Assembly: GCA_947034895.1 (NCBI GenBank)
Contig: OX344761.1
Coordinates: forward strand, 37,088,863 to 37,152,862
Source: Rhytidiadelphus loreus
Lineage: Eukaryota > Streptophyta > Bryopsida > Hypnales > Hylocomiaceae
DNA: 64,000 bases
Direction: 5' to 3'
Below the pieces are notes generated by a model. That model made no database searches and was not told where the DNA came from. It worked only from the letters and a program-made list of their open reading frames with translations. A program made the translations under genes and the position numbers. Shown here one piece after another: positions 36,570 to 48,124 of the stretch (positions are counted from its first letter, which is position 1; every line of letters begins with the position of its first letter).

Positions 36570-36983
36570 AGGTAACATGCTCTAAAAGCGCTCATTTACA
36601 GGCTGTTCCACCTTTTTCATATGCTTATGGAGACCATAAGAATTTTGGATTATTTTTCAGAGAAAGACAAATGAATTCGCCAGAGAACCCAAGTGGTTTC
36701 GTAATTTTACAAGCATTTTTGAATTTCTTATGGATTTTCAAAGATTTCAGGCGTAGGCACCTATTTGTGACCATAGGTCTCCCACAATGCGTCCACTTGC
36801 AACTTGTAAAGAAATTTGCAGAAATCAAAGACAATGATTGGCTCTTATATATAGTAGAAAAACAATTTTTCCTTGATGCATTCAATTGCTAAAGTGGTCC
36901 ATTTAAAGATCACCCCATCTCCATTTTCCACCTAAAAATAGGGGCCATTTGAAGAAGATGGGCGCATTTAGAGCATGTTACCT
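36570..36983 (+). mobile_element. AGGTAG-type MITE, copy A (414 bp)
   Basis: Ends AGGTAACATGCTCTAAAAGC and inverse, flanked by TA on both sides. The interior shares a core of about 150 bp with copies at 37348, 38401, 50682 and 52250, including GACAATGATTGGCTC and TTTGTGACCATAGGTCTCCC. Frames inside copies (LFVTIGLP, NDWLL) look conserved only because the DNA is. Confidence 0.8.
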
Positions 36984-36988
36984 TAAGC

Positions 36989-37348
36989 ATTAGAGAAAAT
37001 TTCAGGCCTCCGGAGGGTTGCTTCACAGCCCTCCGAGGTACCCTGAAATTTATTTATTTTTGCTCAAAAATTCGTTTTCCTCCTATTTCCACCTAGCTGA
37101 ACCTATAGCGACAATGGTGCAAGAACCGAAATTTACGAGTAAATTTAAAAATATATATTTTAATCTTAAAAAAATTATTAAAAAAAAAGAAGATCACGAT
37201 TTCTGACTGTTTCGGTGAGCATACACTAAAATTCACACAAGCTGACAATGCACTGCAGCTATAATTGTCAGTCATCCTATTTCATTGTCAATAGACTTCT
37301 CATGTCCCTTTCTAGCAGCCCTCCTAAGGCTTCAAATTTTTTCTAATG
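36989..37348. mobile_element. 360-bp TIR element wedged between two MITEs
   Basis: Left end CATTAGAGAAAATTTCAGGCC and right end, read inverted, CATTAGAAAAAATTTGAAGCC match at most positions; the inverted match continues into GGAGGGTTGCT against AGCAGCCCTCC. It begins six bases after copy A ends and finishes where copy B begins, so it is part of a nested or clustered set of insertions. Confidence 0.6.
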
Positions 37349-37722
37349 GTAGTATGCTCTAAAAGCGGTCATTTAAAGGCTAGTCCACCTTTTTTTATAG
37401 GCTTCCGTGGACAATAATTATTTTTAGATCATTTTTTAAAGAAAGAAAAATTGATGTGGAACCTAACACAACTACACAACTGGTTTTGTATTTTTCCAGG
37501 TATTTTTGAATTACTTATAAATTTTTACAAAGATTTGGGGCATAGGCACCTATTTGTGATCATAAGTCTTCCAAAATTCATCTACTTGCAATTTTTAAAG
37601 AGATGTGCAAAAAACAAAGACAATGATTGGCTCTTGCAATAGAAAAACAATTTTTCCTTGATGCATTCAATTGGTAAAGTGGTCCATTTAAGGATCACCC
37701 CATCTCCATTTTCTAAGGTAGA
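37348..37722 (+). mobile_element. AGGTAG-type MITE, copy B (right end missing)
   Basis: Starts GGTAGTATGCTCTAAAAGCG, the first base of the terminus being lost or replaced at the junction with the preceding element, and runs through the shared core. It stops after CCATCTCCATTTTC without the right terminal repeat. A truncated relative of copy A. Confidence 0.75.
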
Positions 37723-38400
37723 AACACACAAAACCGTCAATATAAGCAATTCAGCATAATTGGAGATACCTTTTTCTAAAAATGATATTTTTGTAGTATT
37801 AGCAAGTGAAAATCATGAATATTCAAAAATCAAATTAAATTTTTGGGATGCGGTATGTAATTTCTATGATTTTTCAAAGTGTCAGCCGGCTCTCTAGACC
37901 ATTGAAATTGTTACATAGGTGGACCCTAAATCGAAATTTGCAAAAATTAGTAGTCAACGAATTAGAGTTAAGTATGTGTCCTTCAAATGCATCAATGAAT
38001 GAGAGGTAAGTATTTAAAGGATACATAGTTAGAGGCACTCTATAGTACATAAATAGGTACATGGACGCTTTGGGTGCCTTCACTTTAGTAGCCCGAAGAC
38101 TAGAGGAGAATATTACATTAGAGAGGTTACTTATTGCTTTAGAAAGGGGCTATGGCATTAATGATGTTTGAAGATTTTTTTAGTAGGTTGCAATTTTGTG
38201 GTGTTCTTGGACAAAAATCACATTTACCAAAGCAACAACATTTAGATTCCAAACTCCGTGAAAGTTGATTTTCTTTTCTTACTTATTTTTTTACATCTTC
38301 TATGTGTCTAAATCAAGACCAAAGGCATAACTAATCACTACCTCTATTTTTGAAAAAGGAAACATGGTTTTTTTTCACAAATAAAGAAAGTATTACTTTA
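37723..38400. other. AT-rich intergenic stretch
   Basis: No gene or repeat recognised; short frame 37874-38083 has no family resemblance. Confidence 0.45.
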
Positions 38401-38826
38401 AGGTAGTATGCTCTAAAAGCGCCCATCTTCTTCAAAACCGCCCCTATTTTTAGGTGGAGAAAGCAGATGGGGTAATCCGTAATCCTTAAATGAATAAATG
38501 GACCACTTTACCAATTGAATGCATCGAGGAAAAATTGTTTTTCTATTGCAAGAGCCAATCGTTGTCTTTGGAATTCCGCACATCTCTTTACAAATTGCAA
38601 GTGGACGGATTTTGGGAAACCTATGGTCACAGATAGGTGCCTATGCCCCAAATCTTTGAAATTTATAAGTAATTCAAAAATAATTGAAAAAATACAAAAC
38701 CACTTGTGTTAGGTTCCACATCAATTTTTCTTTCTTTGAAAAATGATCTAAAAATAATTTTGTCCATGGAAGTCTATAAAAAAGGTGGACTACCCCTTCA
38801 ATGGTCGGTTTAAGAGCATATTACCT
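38401..38826 (-). mobile_element. AGGTAG-type MITE, copy C (426 bp)
   Basis: Opposite orientation to copies A, B and D. Begins AGGTAGTATGCTCTAAAAGC, ends GAGCATATTACCT, flanked by TA at 38399-38400 and 38827-38828. An extra partial right terminus (GTAGAGCATATTACCTTA) follows at 38851-38868, so a second, mostly deleted copy probably abuts it. Confidence 0.8.
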
Positions 38827-38868
38827 TAGAGAGGTTTGAATGGTCGCTTGTAGAGCATATTACCTTAC

Positions 38869-40346
38869 AGAGGTTACTTATTAGTTTACAAAAGTTCACT
38901 TTATAGAAGTTGTACTGTAGTAGCTTAGTGCGAACAAAATTCCTTCCCGAATCGGAGTCCCAATCCAATGCATGAAACTAAAGTACAGTACAGTATCCGT
39001 TTGGAAGCGTCGACTTTTTCGTGATGGATTAACGTAATTAGTTTGTGTCTACTTTGTCAACTGAATGCTGCCAATTGCTTGATGGGTGGATCCCAGTGCT
39101 CAGGTCATGCCTGAGTTGTCATTTGGAATTGATCAATAACTTACGGTATCAATGAAACCTCCTTTTTCTTTTTTCTCAGTCAGCTTCCGGATCCATGGAT
39201 CAGCTGCATTCCCAATGTACTGTGCACTACTGCATTCCCAATGAGGTTAGTTTCCAATAGATCCACCTCTCGGCTTTCAGTACGTGCTGGACAGGCTTAA
39301 CTTATTAACTTCGATCGCGACGCAGTCCGCTGTCTGTGGCCGGATCCATCTCTATCGCGCGTAGACACAGTCACATTCGATTCATTTGGCTGACTTATAT
39401 TAAGCCAGGTTGGCAATTCATGCCGCCGTGCCCTGAATTCATGTAACGAATGACACGGTTGAGACGACACTGGACCCGATATGTAAAAGGGTATCGATCC
39501 ATTTGCGCTGGGTACGTACGTCTTGGAACTTGGGGAAGGAGGATGAATCCAAGTTTGGGGAGGACCAAACTTGTCTGTTGTACAAATACCATTCTTGGCC
39601 TACTCTCCAGGTGAGGCCAAAATCATTGCAAAGCATCTAAGTTCGGTGATAGCTATCACTTCGATCACTCGATCGATCTCCAACACGCTAATCTAATCTA
39701 ATGAATTGAAGAAGGAGAAGAAGGCGAACCAATTAGTAAGGATCGGCATGATTCTTGAACTTACCCTGGAACGCCGGGCTCGTCACGAAATCATCCTTAC
39801 TTTGGGGTATGATCGAGGGAATCATTTGCTTAATCCCTAACTGCCTAACCGACCATGTATGGTCAATCCAAAATTTCAGGCTTCTTTTGATAAAGTGAGT
39901 TAAATTCCTTTGACCGTTAGGTATATATGTGCCATTAGTGGGAGAGTATAGCTTGCAAATTTCACTTGATTTGAAATCTGAAAAGTTGTACTCATTCATT
40001 TGCTTTGAAAATGGTTCCCACGGAAAGAGGAAAGTTTTTTCATGATTTTTACCATTGAAAATTTGAACTTGCAAGTGTTGATTTGGGGTTGTTTGTGATT
40101 TATACTTATAGAAAAAAAAATTGCATTTCAACAATTGCAAGGTGGATTGTGTAATGAGTTTGAGAGCTCTTCATTTGAACTTAAGGTTTTTAGAAGTGCA
40201 TTTTAGTGTGCTAACACAATTTTTAGTTATTGATGTCACCTCCAAATCTCCAATCCCAAAAATCTCTTATATGCAAATTTCTCAAATATTGTGGGGAGAG
40301 GTAGCATACTAAAAATAGGATACATACATTTCTCTTGTTGGATAGA
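38869..40346. other. Intergenic stretch of mixed composition
   Basis: 39000-39720 is less AT-rich than its surroundings and contains restriction-like palindromes (GTACGTAC, TCGATCGATC). It resembles a decayed promoter or gene remnant, but no frame is convincing. 39733-40140 minus is open for 135 codons without family resemblance. Confidence 0.4.
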
Positions 40347-42674
40347 TGCAAGAAACACCGAACGATTTAGGGAGCGTTCTGTCAAAATTGCGTTTTTTCT
40401 ACCTAGTATTGCTAGTACTTGACTACTCGTAGTATTGCAAAACAGAGCAATCTTAGCCGTTGATCTGAAAAATCAACTGCCAGTAGTACTTTTGAGTACT
40501 TAATAATACTGAAATAGTACTCTTTGAAAAAAATGACAGTTTGTCACAAAAAGTAGATAAAATTAAGTATAAATTAATAATAATTAGAAAATCATGAATA
40601 AAAAAAAAGTAAAAATTGGCCATTTGTAGAGACTTGATAGTGATTACATTTCACCAAAAACTAAAAGTTGAAACCATCATAAATGTTTGGAGCGTTATAG
40701 GCAAGGGACCCCTATTTGCATGCATGTTGAGGACAAAGAATTGTGTTTTTTTTAATGCCCTTTGGTGGGCACATGCCCTTCTATTGTGGCAATAGCCCAC
40801 AACAATCCTAGACATACATCATTTTTAGATGCTCCACAGTACTAAAAAACCCTAAAACGCAAAGTGTGACAAATTAGGTAAATTACAATTTAATTGAAGG
40901 ATTTTTTTTCAAAATTTCTCAAAAGTAAGGAATCTAAGGACTTCCAAGTTAGCCATCTCCAATAAAAATTTCAAGTACATGGACTTCATTTCCCAAAAGA
41001 TATGGCAAATGGCATCTCCGTCATTCCAATTGTGACGCAAAATAGTACCGGTGTTTCTTGCATTCACCCTGTTATAATCTCATAATTATTCCTTTTCAAT
41101 TTCACACTCAAAATTAGTATGCACACTAATAAGCAAGTTCTTTAAACATCTATACTATTAGATGTTGGAAAAAAAAATTTGTTTCATTGGGGAAAGTGTA
41201 AAGCCCATGCTTTTTTTTTATATTGAAAACTGAGTCAAGAAGAATAGTATACCTTGTGATTGTTTATGATGCTTTTAGTGATGAATGTCTAGACTTTCAT
41301 TAAAAACAAGTGTTTTTCCTTCACCACACATCAATTAGCATATGCATTTTCTATAAGTAAGGTAGAATATTAAGCCAATGCTGTGAGTTGCCTAATTCCG
41401 ACAAAAATCTATTGGACCCTCCCTTTCACATTTGTCACCCACCTATTACCACAATCTTAGCAACCCATTAGCATCATGACAATGCACTTGGAGAGGAAAC
41501 AGTCAAACACAAACACATCAACTGATCAACATGTGATTTTGCATGGGTGGCTACCAAATCATACTTTACCAATTTAGTTCCAACGAACTTTGAAAAATCA
41601 TAGAAAAATCATTTTTTGTTGAAATGTCTTCATTCTACTTGTAAATGTCATAAGGCACAACAATTTTCATAACTTTGACTATATGGTTAAAAAATTGTTG
41701 CATGATATGCAATGACTTTTTAACCATGTAGTCAAAATTGTTGTGCCTTATAGCTACTCTTTGGACACATGTTGTGTGAAATTTTCAAAGAAAAATAAAA
41801 TTGTTCATTAGTAGAAAGCTACTCAAAATCGCTATGTTGCCAAAAATGGTGTTTGGTCCTTTAGGGGTCAATCCGTCAAGGACCAAAAGAACAAAATGTA
41901 TCCTCTTGAAATTTTAAATGGTGAAATTCTTGGTAGGGTGAAACAAATCTCAATGTTTGATAAAGGATGATTGCAAAAAAGACCGGTCCTATTTTGCATC
42001 ACAATTGAAGTGATGGAGTTGCCATTAGTTGTAACTTTTGGAAAATGAAGTTGATGGAGTTGAAATTTTTATTGAATATGGCTAACTCAGAAAGCATGAG
42101 ATTCATTATCTTTCGTAAATTTTGAAAAATAATTTTATAATTAAATGTCAATTTAGCTAATTTGTCACACTTTGCGGTTTACGGGGTTTTAGTAGTATGG
42201 AGCATCCAAAAATTAAGATATTCACTTGAATTTTTTGTGGGCTATTTCCACACTAGATGAGCATGTGCCCACCAAAAGGCATTAAAAAAAACACAATTCT
42301 TTGTCCTCAACATGGGTGCGAATAGGGGTCCCTTATGCAAAGTGCTCCAAACATTTATGATGGTTTCAACTTTTAGTTTTTGGTGAAATGTAATCACTAT
42401 CAAGTTTGTACAAATGGCCAATTTTTATTTTTTATTTTTTCATGATTTTCTAAATAATATTAATTAATATTTAATTTTATCTACTTTTTATGACAAACTG
42501 TCATTTTTTTCAAATAGTATTGATTCAATACTTATAAATAGTCAAAAGTACTGTTGGCCGTTGATTTTTTAGATCAATAGTTGAGATTGCTCCGTTTTGC
42601 AGTATTTATAGTACTAAACGCAAAAAATCACAGTTTTGGTAGTACGCTACCAAAACCATTCGGTCTTTCTTGCA
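40347..42674. mobile_element. 2.3-kb foldback element with inverted arms of about 700 bp
   Basis: The arm 40347-41060 is inverted at 41970-42674 with high similarity by eye; shared words include GCAAGAAA, AATTGTGTTTTTTTTAATGCC, GCAAAGTGTGACAAATTAG and ACCATCATAAATGTTTGGAG. The spacer contains a second hairpin (ATAAGGCACAACAATTTT at 41650 and its inverse ending 41751) and the palindromic word GGTCCTT-AAGGACC near 41856-41885. No transposase. A transcript through it would fold into long double-stranded RNA. The target-site duplication was not identified. Confidence 0.75.
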
Positions 42675-43626
42675 ATCACACTAAATTAAGATCTTGTAGA
42701 GTAATAAGTTTACATAGTTCTTGCATTCTTTTATTTTCAAAATTTGAATGTGAGAAGTATTTATAAAATTTAATTAGGAAATTTAGTCTAATAAAAAAAA
42801 AGAGCAAACATAACGTTTTTCCAATGAAAGGAATGGTAGGGATGGAAAAAAATATATTCTTTTGACATTTCTAGTCTTTACTTTGTACAAACAAACTAGG
42901 TCTAGAGAATTTTTTTCAAATTTTAAAAATAAAAAGTTCAATTTTTTGTGGTTAAAAACACAAAATAATTAGAATGAATCCAAATTTCTTGAAGATGTTT
43001 CAAACAATATGCTAATAATATTAGTTGTTAGATTTCAAAAATTGACACACAATGAATTTTTAAATTTTCTGTAGGATCCAATTTGGTCAATTTTGGCTTT
43101 CCTCTCTTTTTGTTTGAAAATGTGTACAAATTTGAGGGATTATTTTTATTTCTATATTTTTTAAATTAAAAAAAATTATATTTACCTTAGGTTCCAATAT
43201 AATTTTTTGAGGTGGGTTGTTTGGTTTGGTGGGTAAAAAAGCATTATTCATCTTCTTATAGTTTTTCTTCTCCCAAAGCCACATTTTTTGCTTATAAAGT
43301 TGGTCATCCAAAATTGTTATAATCTAAAAATCCAACGGTCCAAATCTTCCACAATTAATATCATGTATACTAGACAAAATAATCTTTACTTTTGTACAAT
43401 GAAAATTAAAATTTTCAAGCACATCCATGTGCAAAAGATATCAAAGCGGGACAATTCATTAAATAACTCCATTGTAAAAATGTTGTTGGGCCTTGAGGGA
43501 TAAACTTTAATAAGCTTCACATTGAATACAAGAATCAAAAACTTAATCAAGGTATCACATGCTTAACAAAAAAATACTATTTGCTTTACATAATGTTGAA
43601 TGTTTTTCTGCACTCTTGCTCTCAAA
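42675..43626. other. AT-rich intergenic stretch
   Basis: Contains homopolymer A/T runs and no convincing frame. Nothing recognised. Confidence 0.45.
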
Positions 43627-45115
43627 TTAACCCCTAAAGTCCCAAGACCTTTTTTGAGCTTTTTAGAATTTGCTCTAAATTGAACAAAAAATCAACACTT
43701 TAAACAAATTTTACCAATTTTTTTTAATAGTGATTGTACAAATTCAAACTAAACATATTAGAGATAACATGGGAAAAGAAAATAGAACAATATCACTTAC
43801 GGATTGTAAGATTATAATATTTGATCGTAAGGGGGTAAAATTGTGAAAATAATTTGAAGTCTTTCAATCCTCTCTTCACATGCCAAATCTAAAAAATATG
43901 AGGTTAAAAGGCATAACATGCATAACCCTAATCAATTTACGACTTTGCAAAATCTACTCTACATTCTACAAATTTTTTAAATGAATTTCTAATGTGATTT
44001 TTTCTCCAAGATCTAGACAATGTATTTGAGGTTCATTGTCAAGAGCCTTCAACACTAGAAAACCTAAAGTTCCAAGTTGGCCTTTTTTTCCATTAAAAAA
44101 CAGTCAAAACTACCATTTCCATTGTAAAGAGAAAATAAATAATTTTTTTTTCCATATGCAACCACAAGACCTTGCTTAAGACTAGGGTTGGATTGTATGG
44201 ATGAAATTTCAAAAACTTTGACCATGTAGATTGCAAGACAATTGCATTTAAAGTGAAGAAAACAAGTTTTTTTACACCTTGCTTGACTAGATTTTTTTAC
44301 TTTGAATCTTCTCCAATTAGTTAAAATATTTTGCACTATTGATTTCGAATTTCTTAATTTATATGTTATAGAATTGAGTTGAGAGTTTAGAAAAAATTCA
44401 AAAAAACACAGTGAGGTTGTGAAAATTGAATTAAAAATGAATCAAATAAGTTATTTAAAAAAAAATGCTTTGATTGCCTCCAAAACAAGATTGTCCAAAT
44501 CTTTCACATAACTAATCCAAATGAATGAATAAAAGCTTTTTATGTAGATAAAAATATAGTCTATGAGGGAAAAAAAATTAATTTTTAATTTTTAATTTTT
44601 ATGTGTTTTTTATGGGTTTTTTTCCTACCGTACTAAAAGTTACAACTACAAAAATTGTGGGGCTCTGTCCAAACGATGTGACACTCTCAACCTCACACAA
44701 TTGACCAACACAAAGAGTCAACAAGGGTTGACACGAAGAATTACAAATTTACAATTGAAAGAGACCTAAAACACAACCCAATTGATAGCAAAGAAACAAT
44801 TTCATTCCTTTCAATGTATGAACCCATTAATACTCTTTTTGAGCACATGGTGATGACACGTGGCATTGTGGTTGAGCATATTAATTAATGGATGGGTGCC
44901 TTCACAAAATTATAGGATATTCTTTTGTAGAGGATGTAGTGCGATAACTTTTGCTCCAAAGCACTAATAGAAATAAAAATTATACTCTTAGAAAGTTAAT
45001 GTGTTTTTCCATCTTTACAAGAAGTCTCAAAAAATCACAACGAATATTGAGACCATAGGAGCCTACCCAAACTCCATTTTGTCTCCCAAGGAGACAATAG
45101 GACTTTAGGGGTTAA
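43627..45115 (+). mobile_element. TTAACCCC-type TIR element, copy 3 (about 1.49 kb)
   Basis: Left end TTAACCCCTAAAGTCC is exactly inverted at the right end (GGACTTTAGGGGTTAA, ending 45115). The right two thirds align with 60870-61754 in the same orientation: shared words include GACCATGTAGATTGCAAGA-like, AACAAGATTGTCCAAAT and GAGGGAAAAAAA. No coding frame. Confidence 0.7.
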
Positions 45116-45310
45116 ATGCAACAAAAACAAGTTGCATAATTTGTAGGTTCTATGAAGGATCATGTATTGTACATGCTGCAAAAGAAATTCACTAGTAGAA
45201 ATTCTACCGTTTCGAAAAGGATAGCACCTGCTACCTAAGCCTACGTGGCTTCAGTAGTAGAGCTATCCCCAACCGACTCTCCATTCACGCTGACACTAGT
45301 TACTCTTCTT

Positions 45311-45455
45311 CACTAGTAGAAAGTTGGTGTTGGAGCACCGCCATTGAGAGCAGCAGAGCTTGGTGCCCACACGGGTCTATGGCAATAAGTAAGCCAGCTC
45401 TGGTGCCAGCTCTCACTATTGGTGCTCCAGGACCAACTTTCATACTACTAGAATC
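45311..45455. mobile_element. Small foldback MITE of about 145 bp
   Basis: CACTAGTAGAAAGTTGG on the left is mirrored by CCAACTTTCATACTACTAG on the right; the arms continue inward with GGAGCACC and GGTGCTCC. A similar start, CACTAGTAGAAA, is found at 45190 and 19133. The termini recall CACTA-type ends, but the 3-bp duplication is not clear. Confidence 0.6.
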
Positions 45456-47900
45456 ATGAAACTGCCCATGAATCATCCATCATGGTTTCCATGCCTCCCT
45501 CAAAGGCCAGATTGTCTCTGGATCTCATGCCTGAATTTTGCGGCTTTAAGGCCATTTTTGCAAAGCATCACCTTCAGACTTCAGACTTCAGACCCGAGCA
45601 CCTTCGATTCACAGTTGGCCAGAAAACACGATTTTGACTCTCAACGAACTCCCTTTTGACCAACCAGGTTGATATGATAATTATAGGAACCATAAATTAG
45701 TTCACAGGCAGTAAATCCAGGAGCTTCGATCTTTGACTGCAATACACATTCTTTTTTGACTTCGTTCGATTCTCCCAGATTAGCTGCATGCCCCCTAACT
45801 TGCAACAACTCTATTTTTTTTTCCAGTGCAATCGGGAGTGCAATATCTGCGAAATCTATGTAAAAAATCATTCCCGAATCCCTCTGCGCGCATCGTGTAG
45901 TACGTACGTGCTCATGATTGTCAAAGGGAAAGTCAAATAACGGTAGTTAGCGGAGGCCAGGAGGCCAGGCTCGCTATTTCGGGGAAGTTTCCGGTCGCCT
46001 GAGTTCTCGCAGTCAAGGTTTTGCGAATGAGCACCGAGCGTGCAGTAGTCGTCGACTGCATGGCCAGCCAGCGAGAGTTCCTCACTGTAGCAACGGCGCC
46101 GTGATTCCGATCGAGTCCAAGTTCCAGGCCTTCAATTCAGGTCGGAGCTCGAGACTGAGGGACATGTGGCCATCCTGCAAGTGCGTCCGGCCTCGTCGAT
46201 TCAATTCCCGAATGAAGCCATAGCCATGCAAGTGCAACGCTGTCGATAAATATTAAATTTTGATGTTAGTAGGAGATCAATTGAAAATTAGTATGCATGC
46301 TCAACTAATTAGTTGGAGAGACTGAGGTAATTCGATCAATTGCAAGCTAGATCGATGAAAATGTGGAGACAGACAGATAGCTAGGGCCGTGCACTCGTAC
46401 GTACAAATGGGAATGGATGCTTAGTAAGGTTCAACACTTTTGTTTTCAATTGCCGATTGAAGTCGAATTCCTAGCTAGGATTCAATAAAAACGTAACGTC
46501 AATTTCGTTAAAATAAACTTGCGCAATCCACAACTTTGGCACTTTCTCGATCGACGCAGAGCCTGTAACTTAATTTTATACCTGTCCCACTGTTATTTTT
46601 AGAGCTTGTGTAGATTTGGGTCACAATTTTTGGCGCCGGATCGGAATCGGGCTAATTCAACCGAAATATGTGTGTATATATCAATGGGTGAATATTAGTG
46701 ATTTGTAGGAAGTATCGAAAAGCACTCTCACTTGTACTGGTAAGTACGTGCATACATATTTGTCCAAGTATGTTCTTTTGGTTTCCAGTGGATTTGTACA
46801 CCACTGATATAATGTTGTTTAGCTGACGATCCGGACCTGTATCGTGGATTACTCAAATTATTTTGACTTTGATTATTTGCAACGTCAATTTCATTGAAGT
46901 GGCGCGAAAATCCCAGTGCCAATATTGTGACATGCATATCCGTACACACATGTGTGTCGAAAATCTCTAGACAATATGGATTTTTGTTTCAGAACAGCTC
47001 TTCGATCTGAAAGGTGCCCAAGTATTGGAATTCCCCGAATTTAACGAAATCGACGTTTTACTAGGATTCACGTATGTCAGGATTCACGTACACAGGTCTG
47101 ACAAATTTTCTTTGTCCAAATTGTAAATTGTAAATCGATCGGGCATGTAATTCAATTCGGGAATCAGAGATCGATAATCTCACTCCTTCAGTTGTGTCTG
47201 TAGCTCATTCAAAATCTAATATATAAGATATCTTCGTATTCATCTTTCTGATCTTTTGGTTTCCAGTGGATTTGTACACCAATTTTATTGTGTAAAAACA
47301 AGAGTCATGCAGAAAAATAGAAATTGTTAATGTAATAAAAATGGTTAATTGGGGTCCAGGCGCTCACTTTAAATTTAGCTACTGTAGCTAGAAGAAATAT
47401 GTTGTAATTGTTTAGTTGTAATTGCCTGGCTTGTAATTAATTAAATGTGTGATTCACGCCTGATTCTCAGAAATATTGTTCGAGTTTATTGTGAGTGAAC
47501 ACTATCATCCAGCTTCGAATAGAATGCTCGGTTTAAGGGTTTAAGGGCGGCTTAATTTGAGAGCAGAAACTTAATTAATGGATCATGGGTTAGCTGGAGG
47601 AATCACCATGACCATCGTCACCTCCGGTCACTGCTGGACCTGTGTTTCGTAGTCTCACCGCCTTGGCTATGGCGTATTGATTTCCAGGCTTGTACTTACA
47701 ACGAAATTCAGAATTTCCTCCATGCTCATTGCAATTTGAATATTAAGCAAAGCAAGTTGCATTATAAAATAAATTGAACTCTCAAAGTGCCTGTCAAGAG
47801 TTGGCATCCAAAGCTATTTATTTTATTAGAGGCTAGGGAAGATAGTACAAGTACAAGAATATGTGCATAAATATGGCCACGTATCTTGTGTGCATTTCAT
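45456..47900. other. Non-repetitive intergenic DNA with scattered palindromes
   Basis: Higher GC and rich in CGTACG, TCGATCGA and GCATGC words, unlike the neighbouring AT-rich repeats. It may be a decayed gene or regulatory region. No frame resembles a protein. An inverted pair (AACGTCAATTTCGTTAAA near 46497 and TTTAACGAAATCGACGTT near 47040) and a 29-bp direct repeat at 46775 and 47253 lie in it. Confidence 0.4.
46775..47281. repeat. 29-bp direct repeat pair 478 bp apart
   Basis: CTTTTGGTTTCCAGTGGATT and the nine bases after it are identical at 46775-46803 and 47253-47281. The intervening DNA also has related inverted words. It could be a pair of short terminal repeats, but no element boundary is otherwise marked. 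Confidence 0.65.
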
Positions 47901-47909
47901 CATATACCC

Positions 47910-48124
47910 ATGAACTTTTCAAAATAAAGAATTTATTCATGGTACCAAGGACTTGAATGACAAGAAGTACCTCGTGTCTCATTGTCCAATTCATTGTGCA
48001 AACATCATTAGAGCATCAGGTAGCCATGAACTTTTTAAAATATAGAATTCACTCGCAGTACCAAGGACAAGGTACCTATTGTCTCATTGTCAATCTAATT
48101 CAAAGCATTGTGTAAACATCATGA
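47910..48124. repeat. Degenerate tandem duplication, about 110-bp unit
   Basis: CATGAACTTTTCAAAATA at 47910 and CATGAACTTTTTAAAATA at 48026 start two units that share ACCAAGGAC, GTACCT, GTCTCATTGTC and CATTGTG-AAACATCAT in the same order. A third, weaker relative is near 48190-48240. Confidence 0.65.

Noticed and set aside
36671..36892. Apparently conserved 70-residue protein (HLFVTIGLP, NDWLL) seen again at 37451 and 50729
   Set aside because: The similarity is at DNA level across a MITE family; other copies have stops or are inverted, with no sign of codon-level constraint.
39733..40140. 135-codon minus-strand frame
   Set aside because: No domain, AT-rich codon use like the surrounding intergenic DNA, and no splice-compatible neighbour.
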